Origin: Castanea sativa
Taxonomy: Eukaryota; Streptophyta; Magnoliopsida; Fagales; Fagaceae
Assembly (NCBI RefSeq): GCF_040712315.1
Contig: NC_134013.1
Span: 44,836,001-44,900,000, forward strand
Length of the DNA stretch: 64,000 bases
Direction of reading: 5' to 3'
Each line of letters begins with the position of its first letter. The stretch's first letter is position 1. Made by a program: the position numbers and the translations under genes. Shown piece by piece: positions 1-10,781 of the stretch. The notes beneath the pieces are model-generated. The model was not told the origin of the DNA, searched no databases, and worked only from the letters and a program-made list of their open reading frames with translations.

Positions 1-2
1 AT

Positions 3-468
3 GTCTTAGACGGGTATTCAGATGCTGATTGGGCTGGGAATGCTGATGATAGAAAGAGTACTTCGGGAGGTTGTTTTTATGTGGGTAATAATCTTGTCTC
101 CTGGATGAGCAAAAAGCAGAATTCCATCTCATTATCCACTACAGAGGCTGAATACATTGCTGCCAGTAGCTGTTGCACTCAACTTCTATGGATGCACAAA
201 CTCCTCCTTGACTATGGTATTCGTCAAGAACACCTCACTATCTATTGTGACAATACCAGTGCCATCAATATCTCTAAGAATCCGGTTTAACATTCTCGAA
301 CTAAACACAGAGATTTGACATCACTTCATTCGTGAGCCTGTTGAAGATGGTACCCTTACTCTTGAGTTCATTCACACTGATGATTAGAAGGCTAATTTTT
401 TCACCAAACCTCTTGATAGCAAACATTTTGAATTCCTTCGTCAAAACTTTAGTCTTATCTCCATGTAA
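3..468 (+). pseudogene. Copia RNase H, C-terminal end of pol (element A)
   Basis: Frame 3 reads through a YSDADWAG segment, STSGGC, the SWMSKKQ segment and STTEAEYIAAS, all hallmarks of Ty1/copia RNase H. It goes on to CDNTSAI and, after a frameshift near 315, the terminal FTKPLD segment, ending with TAA at 466-468. RNase H removes the RNA template during reverse transcription in the cytoplasmic particle. There is an in-frame TAA at 288-290, a frameshift near 315 and a TAG in the tail, so this copy is dead. The start is outside the window. The identification is firm; only lineage rests on the env-like gene downstream. Confidence 0.92.
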
Positions 469-1516
469 TGATCTCCTCTTCTCCTCTTCCTTCCTCGTGC
501 ATTTTCATCTAGTTTTTATGCATTGCTTTGCATAACATGTTTTTGTTTGTTTGTTTTTAGTTTTGTTTTATTTTGTTTTCCTCCATAAAAATAAATAAAA
601 AATTGAAAAATCAGAAAGATACAAAAACAGTGTGTGTTTGTGTAGATTGTTCCTTGTGTACCTTGAATGGCCAATTAAACAAATTTTTCTAAACTTCGTA
701 TCTCTTGTAGCTTAGATGAGCATCTCTATGCACAACTAAGCAAGTGAGCTTTGTGGCTCGTGTTTGTGATGAGTAAGATTAAGTTATCTCTTGTACTTAA
801 CACTCGTATCACTCTTTTTGACGAGAAGGACTAGATATCCTAAGAGAAAGGCATAAATAATCATCTCACCACTATTGCCCGCCAATCATGGAATGACATT
901 GGTATGCTTCGACATAGCAAAAGTACAATGTCAAAAGCTTAACATAATTGGGAATTTCTTTTCTCTCTTTTGTATGCCCATGCTTGATATGCATAAAAGA
1001 AAATATGCAAAGAAAAATTAAAGCAAAGAAAAAATCAAACTGCTTTAAAATATGATTGCAAGTATGTATTCTAGGAGATGTGGGAGTTATAGGATGTATC
1101 TCGAAGGTGATAGTCCCCATCAAGCAGTTATGATCGTGTGCGAGTTAAAGTGGTTTACTCATATCTTAAATCGTCATAACATGTAAACACTTCTGCAATC
1201 TTGCGATGTTTTTCACACACAGCATGCAATATTCTTTGCTACTTTTGATACATGTACAGGTACAATGTGATTTGGCCATCATGAGGTATACTTGTGTTAG
1301 TGTATGCCCACTAAACTGTCTTGACTTGTTTTTGAAATATAGAATTGGTTAGATGTGTTTAGTGTGTGTGTGTGTTTTGGATCTAAATGCATGACATTTT
1401 TCCTGGTTGAGAGATGTTTTTGGAGAGCTAAATTGTTGTTTGGGTCTTTGGTTGAGTAGCATGTTTGATTGCATTCATGTCTATATTTTTCTCTTCTTTG
1501 AAAAACTGTTTTTAAG
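469..1516 (+). other. Non-coding spacer of element A with conserved blocks
   Basis: No credible coding potential. The stretch aligns through most of its length with the reverse complement of 22011-23100 in B. Two short blocks recur in all four Sirevirus-like copies: a block around AAAGGCATAAATAA and CATCTCACCA at 841-890, and one around TTCTAGGAGATGTGGGAG at about 1068-1115. Conservation between families in otherwise decayed non-coding DNA suggests a cis-acting role (RNA signal, splicing or packaging), which is inference. Confidence 0.7.
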
Positions 1517-1773
1517 CAATCTCGATAGCTTCTCAATACCTCTCGATAGCTAAGCTATCTATCGAGCTCTTCAACTTCTTTTTATCACAATCTCGATAGC
1601 TTCTCGATCCATCGAGAAAGTTTTGGTCTCCTCGATCCATCGAGCCTCCTTGCTGTGGAAACCTCTAGATAGATCCTCAATAGCTAGCTCGATAGCTTCT
1701 TCCAGCCTTTTTAATTCTCGACAGCTCTTAACACCTCTCTATCCATAGAGAATTATAAGCTTCTATATATAGG
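1517..1773 (+). promoter_or_regulatory. Candidate internal promoter of the env-like gene (element A)
   Basis: A cluster of TCTCGATAGCT and TCGATCCATCGAG motifs fills about 1519-1740, followed by a TATA box (CTATATATAGG, 1763-1773). A TCTCGATCTCTCTCGATCC stretch lies at about the expected transcription start (1799-1817). The LTR of the same family has related TCTATCGAG and TCGACAGCTG motifs followed by its own TATA box (4203-4213). B carries the same arrangement at 21654-22010. Promoter activity is inferred. Confidence 0.55.
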
Positions 1774-1908
1774 GTCTATGCAATTCCAGCTTCATTTTTC
1801 TCGATCTCTCTCGATCCTTTCTGACCTTTCACCTTCCCAAACGCCTCACTCTCACTCTAAACTTCATTCCTAGTTGATTTTCGGCCTAGATCAAGTGTTT
1901 CTTCATTG

Positions 1909-2287
1909 GTAAGGGTCCTAAATCCTTCTTTCTTCATGCATTTGACCTAACCTTTTGGGTTTTTGAAAAATTTTGGGGTTTTTCAAAATTGATGAAGTTT
2001 TGTGAAATTTTTGGGATGGGTCGTATTTAAATGATTTTAAATCATCATGCATTGCATCACATTTTCATTATAATAATGTTTCGTGCATTTTAGATGTGTG
2101 TTTACTTTGTTGCAAACTTGTGTGCTGGTAGGTTTGGATTTGGCTGAGCCCATGATGTTTTCAATTTTGCATGTCACATGTTTATACATTTTTATGCATA
2201 CGTACCTTGAATTCTTTATATTCTTATGTATTGATTTGTTTGGTGCTTTTCTACGTGTTTCTTTCTTTCTCTCCTTCTTTTGGTCAG
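1909..2287 (+). other. Putative leader intron of the env-like gene (element A)
   Basis: A consensus donor (G|GTAAGG at 1909) lies about 141 bp after the TATA box. The acceptor is a long pyrimidine run ending TTTTGGTCAG at 2287, seven bases before the env-like ATG at 2295. The interior is T-rich, as in plant introns. Equivalent donor and acceptor positions occur in B (388 bp), E (510 bp) and D (597 bp). Splicing is not proven. Confidence 0.6.
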
Positions 2288-2294
2288 TTGCTCT

Positions 2295-3356
2295 ATGGCA
2301 CCTAAACTGAAATCTACTCTGTCCCGGAACCCTCTTCGTTCCGGGGCATCTTCTTCTGATTCCACCCCCTCCCATGTTAGGTTCCGTGATGATAAAGCCC
2401 GTAGGGACTTTTTAGAGAACTTTTCTAGACGAGGCATTCATTTGAAATGCCAAGTCATTTTATCGGACTTCTCCGATACTAAGCTTCCCACTATTATTCA
2501 TAGTAGGGGTAGGGAGTCATTGTGTGGCGTCCCGATCACTTGTCCTTCCATGATCATATAGGAGTTCTACTCCAACATGCACAGATTCGATTATTCAGTA
2601 CCTCATTTCTTCACTTGCATTCGAGGTACACGCATTGTGCTCACTCTGGATATTGTATCCGAGGTGCTCCATGTCCTGAGGGTAGCGACTACCCTAGTTG
2701 TGATCGTCTTAAGACTGTTTCTAAAGACGAGCTCATGTCTTTTTTTTGTGAGCATCCTTCTTCTTGTGGTGATAGTCAAAACACTTGTTGCTCGATTTTT
2801 GCTATCCCTTTTGGAGCACAATTCTATTAACTTCCCCTCTCACTTTATTCTATCCCTCATAGATGTCTATAAGGATACGGCGACCCGTGATAAGCTCAAT
2901 TTTCCTTTGGTTATCACGTGGATCATTAGCCATTTTTCTGTCCCCCTATCCCGAGTCGGGCCACTTTTCTGCATATGTGCCATAGAAGCTGCTACCGTTA
3001 AACAGAGCGAGGTGCAGCTTCGACCGAGGCGGACCGGGATAGCGACTCCTCCAGCTTCTTCAGCTCCATCCACATCCACTCCCTCTTCTTTTGCGGGCGG
3101 GGTGACTCTTGAGGACATCATGGCATAGCTTGTGCGCATGGATGCTCGCCTTGAAACTCTTAGTGATGAGTTGTGTTAGGTAAACACCCGTGTTGGTCGT
3201 ATTGCTCGACGACAGGCTGCAATGGGTGGTTTCGCTGCTTACTCTTCTGCCTCTCTACCAGCTTCATAGGATGCGAGTGATGATGGCTTCGGTAGTGATG
3301 ATGCTGATGAGGATGATGGTGCTAGCTCTTCCAGTGATACTGAGATGGCTGCTTGA
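2295..3356 (+). pseudogene. Env-like / putative plant transposon protein (element A)
   Basis: Begins MAPKLKS and runs as basic, Ser-rich N-terminus, globular middle (EFYSNMH, RGTRIV, VYKDTATRDKL), Ser/Pro-rich linker and acidic Asp/Ser tail. It resembles the family called putative plant transposon protein, which occupies the env-like position in Sireviruses; its real function is unknown. I see no convincing signal peptide or fusion peptide, so env describes position, not proven activity. Against B it has a TAG at 2559, compensating frameshifts between about 2680 and 2790, an internal deletion near 2795 and more stops after 3125. The start is chosen because it follows the predicted splice acceptor and matches B's start. 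Confidence 0.8.
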
Positions 3357-3382
3357 GTTGCTTACCCTTTGTCACTCGTGAA

Positions 3383-3862
3383 AAAAAGGGGGAGTAGTTT
3401 TGGGATGAGAGTAGTCATGTATTTAGGGTAAGAGTTAGTACTTAGGAGATTTTTATTAGGGGGAGTATTTATATTTTGAGGGATGTAGTGAGGACTTATG
3501 TATCTTGTTCTTTTCTTTATATTTTAGATACATTGTTTATGTACCTTTGGTCTTGTGACCACTTTGTGATAGCAAACTTGTACTCTTTGATGATATATAT
3601 ATGATGAGGTTGTTATTACAGTTCATTCACCTATCTTTTCATGTGTTGTTTCTTTTCTTTCTTTATGCACATGCTTCTTATATATTGTATGCAATCTTTT
3701 ATTTCTATCTCACACTAAAATGCCTTGATGAGTTTTATTTAAAGTGTTTCAGAAATACAGGTTTTCAAAGTCTTCCTTGCCATGAACTCTCTTCTTGTAA
3801 AGTTTTTCAAGAATTTGTGTTAGGATAGATTTATTGTATCCAACAAGTGAGTATGAGTTAAG
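3383..3862 (+). repeat. Multiple polypurine-tract region (element A)
   Basis: After the env-like stop there are repeated AAAGGGGGAGTAG-type tracts (3385-3397 and about 3459-3467). Several polypurine tracts before the LTR is a known Sirevirus trait. Compared with B, the last tract and roughly the first 30 bp of the LTR are missing: the sequence jumps from GAGTTAAGTG to ACATATGTCAAC near 3863. Confidence 0.7.
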
Positions 3863-4840
3863 TGAACATATGTCAACATTTTATGTATTGGCCAATCCTT
3901 TAACAAAATGCACTTTACTTCTATTTGGGTAGATCTAGGATGTGTTTAATACTTCAAGGAACAAGGTTTCAAGTTCAAGTGTTAAAACCATGCAAGTCTG
4001 TCCAAGAATCAACTGATGAAGTGCTGGTTTTTAAAGCTTGATAGCTAGTGTCTATCGAGATTTAAAAAGCTGTCTAAGCACGAAGGTTAACAGATGCTCG
4101 ACTGATAAGGTATCTATCAAGAATTATGAAAATTAGATTTTCAGTTCTGATTTCATGCCAATCCGTGAGTATGTGTTTGGGCTTTCTTTTCTCATAACCC
4201 TAAACATATATAAGGATTATTTTAAGGGCCGTCACAGTGAGCACAATTGCACAAGTGTGAAGCAAAGAGTTGTTCATGCAAATTGTGACCGGAAACCTAG
4301 TTTGCCCTAGTTCATCTTGAGGAAGTTGCTGTGTTTGTGCACCATAGGGTTTTGTAACCAAGCAACTTCTTGACCTTCATCATATGATGAACTGAAGAAT
4401 TTTGCAGCCAACATCCTTCTCAAGTTGGTGATCAAGTCTCGTACTAGGATCCGCGCATCTATTGGTTAGTTACGTACTGGGAGCCGTGAATTAAAATGAG
4501 AGATTGTCACTACTAAACAAGTCCAATTGGGTATTGGGGTAAGGGTTCAACTGTAGGTTGGTATAAGGTACTGGGATTCCTTTACTTGTAACCACTTGTT
4601 ATGATAATAGTGAATTCTTGGGAGTGGTGACCTTAAAATCACTGGATGGGGTTTTTGCCTCAGAGGTTTTCCCCATTCGTAAACAAATCACCGTGTCAAC
4701 TTTACTTTCCACTGCATTATTTTTAGTTGGTGATTTTTTTGTGCTGCCACCTACATTACATGTTAATTTGATTAATTAATAAACTTGGGTAATTAATCAA
4801 TTAATTCATCGCAAGGGGTCAATACATTTTTGGCCTATCA
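3863..4840 (+). repeat. 3' LTR of element A (5' edge deleted)
   Basis: Reverse-complement match to the LTRs of B (18443-19459, 25109-26145). It ends in the inverted form of TGATAGGCC. U3 motifs (TCTATCGAG near 4052) and a TATA box (CATATATAAGG, 4205-4215) precede a region that includes the conserved inverted pair GGTGA/TCACC seen in B. About 30 bp of the LTR start, with the polypurine tract, are lost. Confidence 0.85.
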
Positions 4841-6439
4841 GAATTCAAAAGGATTTCTAATGTAGAAATAGCACACACTACTTGGAATATCCTACAAACT
4901 ATGCATAAAGGTATAAAAGCTGTAAAGATTAATAAACAGCTACAGTTGACTTCTAGGTTGTGAGCATTAGAATGGCAGATGATGAGAGATTTGGCGAGTT
5001 GTTTGCCAAACTGAATGATATAGTAAACTTTGCTTTTAATCTGGGTGAGGCTTATGAGGAACCTAAGATCGTTAGGAAAATCTTAAGATCCATGACTGAA
5101 GACTTTAGGCCTAAAGTCACTACCATAGTTGAGAGCAAAGATGTTGACACTATTCCTATAGATGAACTTGTAGGATCTCTTCAATCTTATGAGTCTGACC
5201 TACCCAAGACTAACAAGTCCAAATCTATGGCCTTGAAATTTGTAGATGATGTTAATGAAGTTGTTTTTGATGATGAGATAACATCTACAAAGATTGCTTA
5301 CCTTGTCAAACATTTTCGAAACTTTTTGAAAAACAATAATAGAAGGGTAAGAAATCGAAATGTTGCTGACCCTAAGAATGTAATGAAGAATGAACAAACC
5401 AAAAATAATTTTTCTGAAAAATCTAACGATAAGGTTGTTTAATTCTCGAACAATTCTTCAGGCCAACAATGGTTTGGATGTGAAGGGTATGGACATGTAG
5501 GGTTTGAATGTCCCACATACTTAAGGTCAAAGGGTAAAACAATGATTGTTACTCTTAGTGATGATGAAGAATCTGGTCACGAGTCTGAAAGTGATCAAGA
5601 AGAAAATTTCATAACTTTCATTGCTACTACTGTAGTTAGTGATTCTAAAATTGTTGATGAGAACCCTTTTGATGGGGAACTTTCTGAGAATATTGACTTG
5701 CAAGAGGCTTACAACAAGTTATGCAAAATTGAAGCAAAAGATGCTATGAATGTTGACCTAGGATTGAAAAAATATAGACACTTTTGATCATGAAAAGAAA
5801 AAAAATTTGGTCAAATTTTTTTATGCTAATAACTCATAACTGCTGTTAAGATTGAGAACATGTCTTCGATTGAAAATGAAAAAAGTTTAGAATCTGAATT
5901 ACTTGCTGCTAGAGGAAAAATTGGTAGGACTTGTAGTTCTAAACTTGATAACATGCAGATCGTTCAAAAGTTTGCGTCTCATAAGACTAGGTTAGGTTAT
6001 GTTGAGAGTGGTTTGCCATCAGTGGTGACTCCCACAAAGTTTGTTCCACCTGTGTCTATACCTAGACCAGAAGTTAGGGTTCATAAGGAAGAAGTCTTAG
6101 CTACTAGGAAAATTAAGGTAGATCTAAGTGACACTAAACCCAAGCAACTTACTCATCTTGTAAGTAAGAAATAACATAAACCTCAATGGTTTTGTCACTT
6201 CTGTGGTGGAGCCGGGCATACTCTCCCAAACTGTTTTAAGTTGCAAGCAAGCTAGCAAGCAAATAAACCAAAAGTGTCTGTGCCAAAAGAACAAGATCCA
6301 ATGACACTTAATCATGAATTGGTAAAGGCTTTTAGCCTCTATGCCAATATTGGGTTAATAAAAAATTCCATGTGTCTAGAACTCTAACTTTTGGTCTGCA
6401 TCTAAGAAAGTGTGGATGCAAAATACTCATCATAAATGA
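4841..6439 (+). pseudogene. Sirevirus-like Gag, 5' truncated by A (element E)
   Basis: Starts in mid-gene with EFKRIS, shifts frame near 4955, then continues in one main frame: the UBN2-type capsid-like part (FGELFAKLND, PKIVRKIL), a first zinc knuckle with its first Cys replaced by Trp (5467-5510), an acidic and coiled-coil stretch, and an intact second knuckle CHFCGGAGHTLPNC near 6195-6237. It ends at SKKVWMQ with TGA at 6437-6439. Breaks: TAA at 5440, a one-base insertion near 5770, TAA near 6172, TAG near 6254. Gag would form the particle and bind element RNA. The position where it ends is where pol would begin in an autonomous relative. Confidence 0.85.
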
Positions 6440-7499
6440 GTCTGTTTGACATGGTCCTTGTGCTTAATCTCTTGATTCTCTTGATTTTATTTTTTGCATT
6501 TCATTCATGCACTTCATTCTAGGGTTGATTAGGATGTTTTTATTTTTAAAAAAAAATATAAAAAAATTCAAAAAAAAAAGTTTTGTATTGCACACCACTA
6601 AGTAAGTAATTAAGGCTGGCTAATAAAATATACATTTTATGACTATGTATCTTGCTTAGCTTTGATGAGCTACTTTTTGCACTTTACTAATTTATGCTAT
6701 TTAGTGCTTAGTTGTATGAGTTGTTTATATCCTTTGAACAAATGATCTTGATGTCGATGTCGCATTCTTTTGATCGTAAGGATTAGAAAATTCTCAGAGA
6801 AAGGCATAAATAACCATCTCACCACTATTACTCGCCAATCATGAACACCTGTGTGCAAATCGTAAAAGCCGTACTAGGTAAGATTTAACACTTGCACAAC
6901 AAGATAACACGAGGTGTTATCTTAAAAAAAAAAGGTTTAACAAGGGTATCTTCTTTTCTATCTCCTATATTCCCATGCATGATATCTTTGATTGTACTCA
7001 AAAGAAGAAAACAAAAACAAAAAGAATCAAAATACTTTTACATGATTGTAAGCGTGCTTTTTAGGAGATATAAGAGTTATATGATGCAACTCTTAAGGTG
7101 ATAGTCACTTTCAAACCAATGTGATTGATGATGTAGAAAATTTGTTTGATTACTATTTACATATCACCTTTTTTGTACTTTGTACACTTACAAGTTGCAC
7201 ACACTATATGCAAATCAATACGAAATCCTGTACATAAGATTGTGTGTTGACTAATCTAGCCATCTTTAATTACTCATGAAGTGATGTTTGATACATTTTT
7301 TTATTTGAGTTGAATTTGAAGAAAAGTGTTTTAGAAGTTCTTAAAGCGAGTGATTTTTACTTCGATTTTGTGAAAAGTTTGAAAATTTGAGAGCAAAATG
7401 TTTTTAAAATCTCCAAGAAGTGTTCATGTGCATTTCATATCATAAAACTGTTTTTCAGTTGATTTTCTGCAAAATTTCTAGGATTTTTCAAAACTTCAA
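6440..7499 (+). other. Non-coding spacer of element E with conserved blocks and hairpin
   Basis: No gene seen. The block shared with A, B and D lies at 6794-6843 (AAAGGCATAAATAACCATC core). A second shared block contains a potential hairpin, AAGAGTT (7072-7078) and AACTCTT (7088-7094) around a nine-base loop. D has the shifted pair AGAGTTA/TAACTCT at the same place. Confidence 0.65.
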
Positions 7500-7724
7500 A
7501 TTTTTACTAGTTCGATCAATCAATGTTGATCCTCAATTGATTGAAAATTTCCAGTTTTTAGGCCAAAAATCTCTGTCTAGCTCAATTCCTACTTAATTGA
7601 TCCTTGATTGATTGAAAATTTTAAAACCTTCTCTTTGATTGTTGCTCGATTCCTCTTTGACCGACTGAAATTTGAAAATTTCGAATTCTTAAGGTTCCAA
7701 ATCAGTTTTATCCTTTTTCAGTCT
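7500..7724 (+). promoter_or_regulatory. Candidate env-like promoter remnant (element E)
   Basis: Repeated TTCGATCAATCAATG, CAATTGATTGAAAATTT and GCTCGATTCCTCTTTGACCG motifs. These are decayed versions of the TCGATCGGTCGAG motifs in the D/E-family LTR and in D at 28745-28930. No good TATA box is visible; TTTTATCC near 7706 is the nearest. Inferred by position only. Confidence 0.35.
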
Positions 7725-7824
7725 TTCTCATCAATTTGTCTCAATCCTTTCTTCAAACTAAAAATAAATAAAACATTTGTCTTTTTTGGTTAAAAGCTTT
7801 AAGGGTTTTCTTCTACAACATTAG

Positions 7825-8334
7825 GTATGACTCTTTTACCCCTTCTTTTTTATTAAATCACATTCATTCATGCATAAATCAAAAGTTTTCTTAAAATTTT
7901 TGGACTTAGATATTTTGAGGATTTTGAGTATTTTGTGTTGATTTGTTTATATACATGTTTTCTCTGCTTTAATTTGAATATTTTCAAAATTAGGGTTCAT
8001 AGGTTTTTGAGAATTTGGGGATTTTGCTCAATTGGGAAAAATTAGGTAAAATTGACCATTGTTATTGATTGTTTATATCATCTTTTATACCTGTTATGAT
8101 GATTAATTGCTCAATTTTGTGTTTTTTGAAAAATTAGGGTTTATGTTCTTCATAAATTGGGGATTTTTCATAAAACTTGATTTTCTTGGTCAGTTTTTCA
8201 AAATTGTGTGAATTTGAACACCTCAATGCATTAGTTCATGCATCACTTGAGTCCATGCATATATATCCTGTTTATATCTCTAATGCAGTCTGCCCATGGT
8301 TTTTGTGTTCTTGTTCGATTTCCTTCCTATTTAG
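7825..8334 (+). other. Putative leader intron of the env-like gene (element E)
   Basis: Donor ATTAG|GTATGA at 7825 and acceptor TCCTTCCTATTTAG ending at 8334, ten bases before the ATG at 8344. The interior is T-rich and free of open frames, 510 bp long. It matches the positions of the introns in A, B and D. Confidence 0.55.
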
Positions 8335-8343
8335 ATCTTAGAA

Positions 8344-8952
8344 ATGGCCTTTAAGAAAGCTAAAACCAATATCAAAACCAAAGCCAAAAGAGTAGTTGGG
8401 TCCACTTATACCTCTGATGAGGAGTTTGATCAGATTTGGTTTCATACTCTCACAAATGCTCAAAAGTTTGAAAATTTAGTCAAGTATAGTTCTATTTGGA
8501 GTGAATGGTAGATTAACCTAGATGAGTTAGACCCATTTGTCAAACAAAATCTAGAGTCTAGGAGTTGGTTACCTCTCTGTTCTAATTTAGTTTCTCCTCT
8601 TGCTACCTTGATTATAGAATTCTATTCGAATCTCTCTATTTACTTTGGTTCATCTGATGGTCACTTCTTGATTACTTGGATTCGAGATGAAGATTTGTAG
8701 ATAACTAAGAAAATAGTTTTTACTGTTCTTTCTGTGCCTCTTATTCAGCGTCCGACCTATCCATATACTAAGTCTCCTCTATTAGATGATGTCATGTCTC
8801 TTCTCTGTGGAAGACCTGTCATATGGGCTTTAAGCCTAAACTCCATTCTCAAGAGTTAACTAAGCTTACCCACTTAATGTTTAGGATTGCATGCCATAAC
8901 ATCTTTCCTATTTCTCATGTACATATCATTCCTATTGATAGGTGTGTCTTCC
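8344..8952 (+). pseudogene. Env-like gene, N-terminal part (element E)
   Basis: Starts MAFKKAKTN, a basic N-terminus, then a globular part with FYSNLS and IRDED. It is interrupted by TAG codons near 8508 and 8698 and a frameshift near 8820. It stops abruptly where element D inserted; the reading resumes at 32150 with YALIAGDS, matching D's own env-like protein (YALIIDGS) across the same point. Same protein type as in A and B but clearly divergent. Function unknown. Confidence 0.75.
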
Positions 8953-9800
8953 TGAGAGTTTTTTTTAGACACCTTAAACTAGATTGTTTAACCTAATATA
9001 TTAACCAAGTGATTACTTAGATTAATTTTCAGATCTAGGTTAAAACAAATAAATCACATAATGCAAAGGTGCGGAAAAGTAAATAACACCATCATATGAT
9101 TACCTAGGAAAACTAATGAAACTAACCCGTTTTAAGGTAAAAACCTGGGGAGGATTTAACCTAGCTATCCTCAAGGTAAACCAAATCCACTATAAGAGAA
9201 TTGAATTTTTTACGAAAGATTTAACCCTAAATCTAATGCTACCTCATGTAGTAACTTACTAATAAGACCACGTGCAAGCTCCAAATCGACAAACTCCTTC
9301 TCTTCTTGGATTAACAGCAACACAAGCACACCTTTCCTTATGACTTTGAGACTACACTCAAAGGTTTTAGATCTACTGGTTATAATGGTATGAGAATGAT
9401 TTCCGGTAGTGATATTGATAGAGGAAGGCATAATACATTTTACATCTCACAAGAGCACCTCCAAAGTCTCTCAAAAGCTCTCCAAAACGTAGGTAGGGTT
9501 TTATTTTTATATGTGGAGAAGTTTAAGTGAAACCCTAAACATTTTTGTAGTGATTAGAATTAAATAACCTTCAGCAAAAAACCATATCTGCAATTTTCAA
9601 TCGGTCAAGTCTATTTCTCGATCGGTCGAGAAAGGCAGATCTTGACTTCTCTTTTCTGAAATCAACTGGACTTTGAAATCTTGAAACACACTTATTTAAG
9701 CACACTTTAAACACTTATACTAGACATGTTTTGCTCTCAGTTTGCCAACACAATACAGCCATGATTCTAAACATTTAATCAAAATCTTTAGAACTTAACA
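8953..9800 (-). repeat. 3' LTR of element D
   Basis: On the plus strand it runs TGAGAGTT...CTTAACA. TATA-like CATATAAAAAT lies near 9505-9516 (minus strand). The motif TCGATCGGTCGAG is at 9618-9630. An inverted pair GAGGAT/ATCCTC sits at 9150-9172. Aligns along its length with 31259-32144, with 33233-34119 (reverse complement) and with the solo LTR at 16580. Confidence 0.88.
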
Positions 9801-10361
9801 AACTCCCCATTTGGCAATCTGTGACAAAACACACATACAAATGTAGTGCGTAAATAAAAACCAGCTCAAATACAAGTTATTGTCCTAATACATATCTTAC
9901 ACAACTACTAACTATTAGTTGCTAGTAAAGACAACAGTTGTTGAAAGATTTAACCTGTAAATTCCTAAAACACTGAAAACAACTCATAAACGCATGTGTG
10001 GAAAATACAATAATACATTCTAAATAGAAAATTCTAAACAAAATTTAAACTTTGAAATCACCAAAACAAACAATTTGATAGTGAGCACATCAAAATGAAT
10101 AACCTCAGAATCATCAACTATCATAATCTTATCACATCAATGTTTAGGTGAAACAATGGAAATAACAAAAAATAGAAATGCATCAAAAATGAATAAAACA
10201 AAATACAGTAAAGCAAAGTACTCCCCCTGGAAAAAATACATATACTCCCCATTTATACATAAAACTACTCCTCCTTTTTGTTATGTATTACTAAAGGCAA
10301 TGTCAATCCACAAAGGGTGGAGGTGGTGGAAAAGAACTCCTATAATTCGAGAAGTCAGCTC
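9801..10361 (-). other. Polypurine tracts and 3' non-coding region (element D)
   Basis: The tract beside the LTR reads GCCAAATGGGGAGTT on the minus strand (9801-9815). Further tracts of AAAAAGGAGGAGTAG type lie near 10260-10278. The piece near 10300-10350 matches the last codons of E's env-like gene (TATAGGAGTTCTTTTCCACC), so the region between 10350 and the 10362 stop has lost the Ser/Asp-rich part. Confidence 0.6.
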
Positions 10362-10776
10362 TCAATGAGCACTCCTCATTTGTGCCTGTCTTTGTCTAAG
10401 ATAGGTAGTTCCTATAGGGGCCATAATGTGTACAAACTCAAGGGAAGGAAACTCTAACATCTCTAAAAATCTTAAAATCATAAAAATAAACAAGGGAAAG
10501 AATAACTTTTGACATTTACTCTTACTCCTATAGTCATCAGCAATAGTCTTGATAAACATAGAAGGAAAACACATAGAACCATCAATGATAAGAGCATATA
10601 GAAAAGCACAACGTTTTATAGGTAGTGTATGAACATGAGAGATACGATAGATGTTATGACAAGTGATCTGTAAGTATAATGAGTTAAGCTTAGTAAACTC
10701 ATAAGAGTTGATTCTTGATTCTGATCCCCAAGAAACAGGATGACCACAGAGAAGGGACAGCATATCATCGACAACA
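10362..10776 (-). pseudogene. Env-like gene, C-terminal part (element D)
   Basis: Minus-strand frame reads MLSLLCGHPVSWG, then ITCHNIYRISHVH, YALIIDGSMCFPSMF and APIGTTYLRQR, collinear with E's env-like protein on both sides of its D insertion. The N-terminal half lies at 26681-27031, separated by element C (TSD GGAAA at 10777-10781, GCAAA at 26676-26680). Ends in a stop at 10362 that replaces the normal acidic tail. Function unknown; dead copy. Confidence 0.75.
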
Positions 10777-10781
10777 GGAAA

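Larger units (their letters stand above)
1..4840 (+). mobile_element. Element A: 3' part of an autonomous Sirevirus-like Ty1/copia retrotransposon
   Basis: In order the sequence shows the end of pol (RNase H), about 1 kb of non-coding DNA, a promoter-like stretch, a leader intron, an env-like gene, a polypurine-rich stretch and a 3' LTR ending in GGCCTATCA at 4840. The 5' part lies outside the window. Directly after 4840 the sequence continues inside the gag of element E, so A inserted there; the expected right target duplication is GAATT at 4841-4845, but its partner is off-window. pol, then env-like, then multiple polypurine tracts is the known Sirevirus layout. A is the only member of its family here that keeps pol sequence, and it serves as the reference for the pol-less copy B. 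Confidence 0.85.

Noticed and set aside
2295..3356. Calling the env-like gene a true viral envelope protein
   Set aside because: No convincing signal peptide, furin-like site or fusion peptide visible in A or B; only position supports the name.
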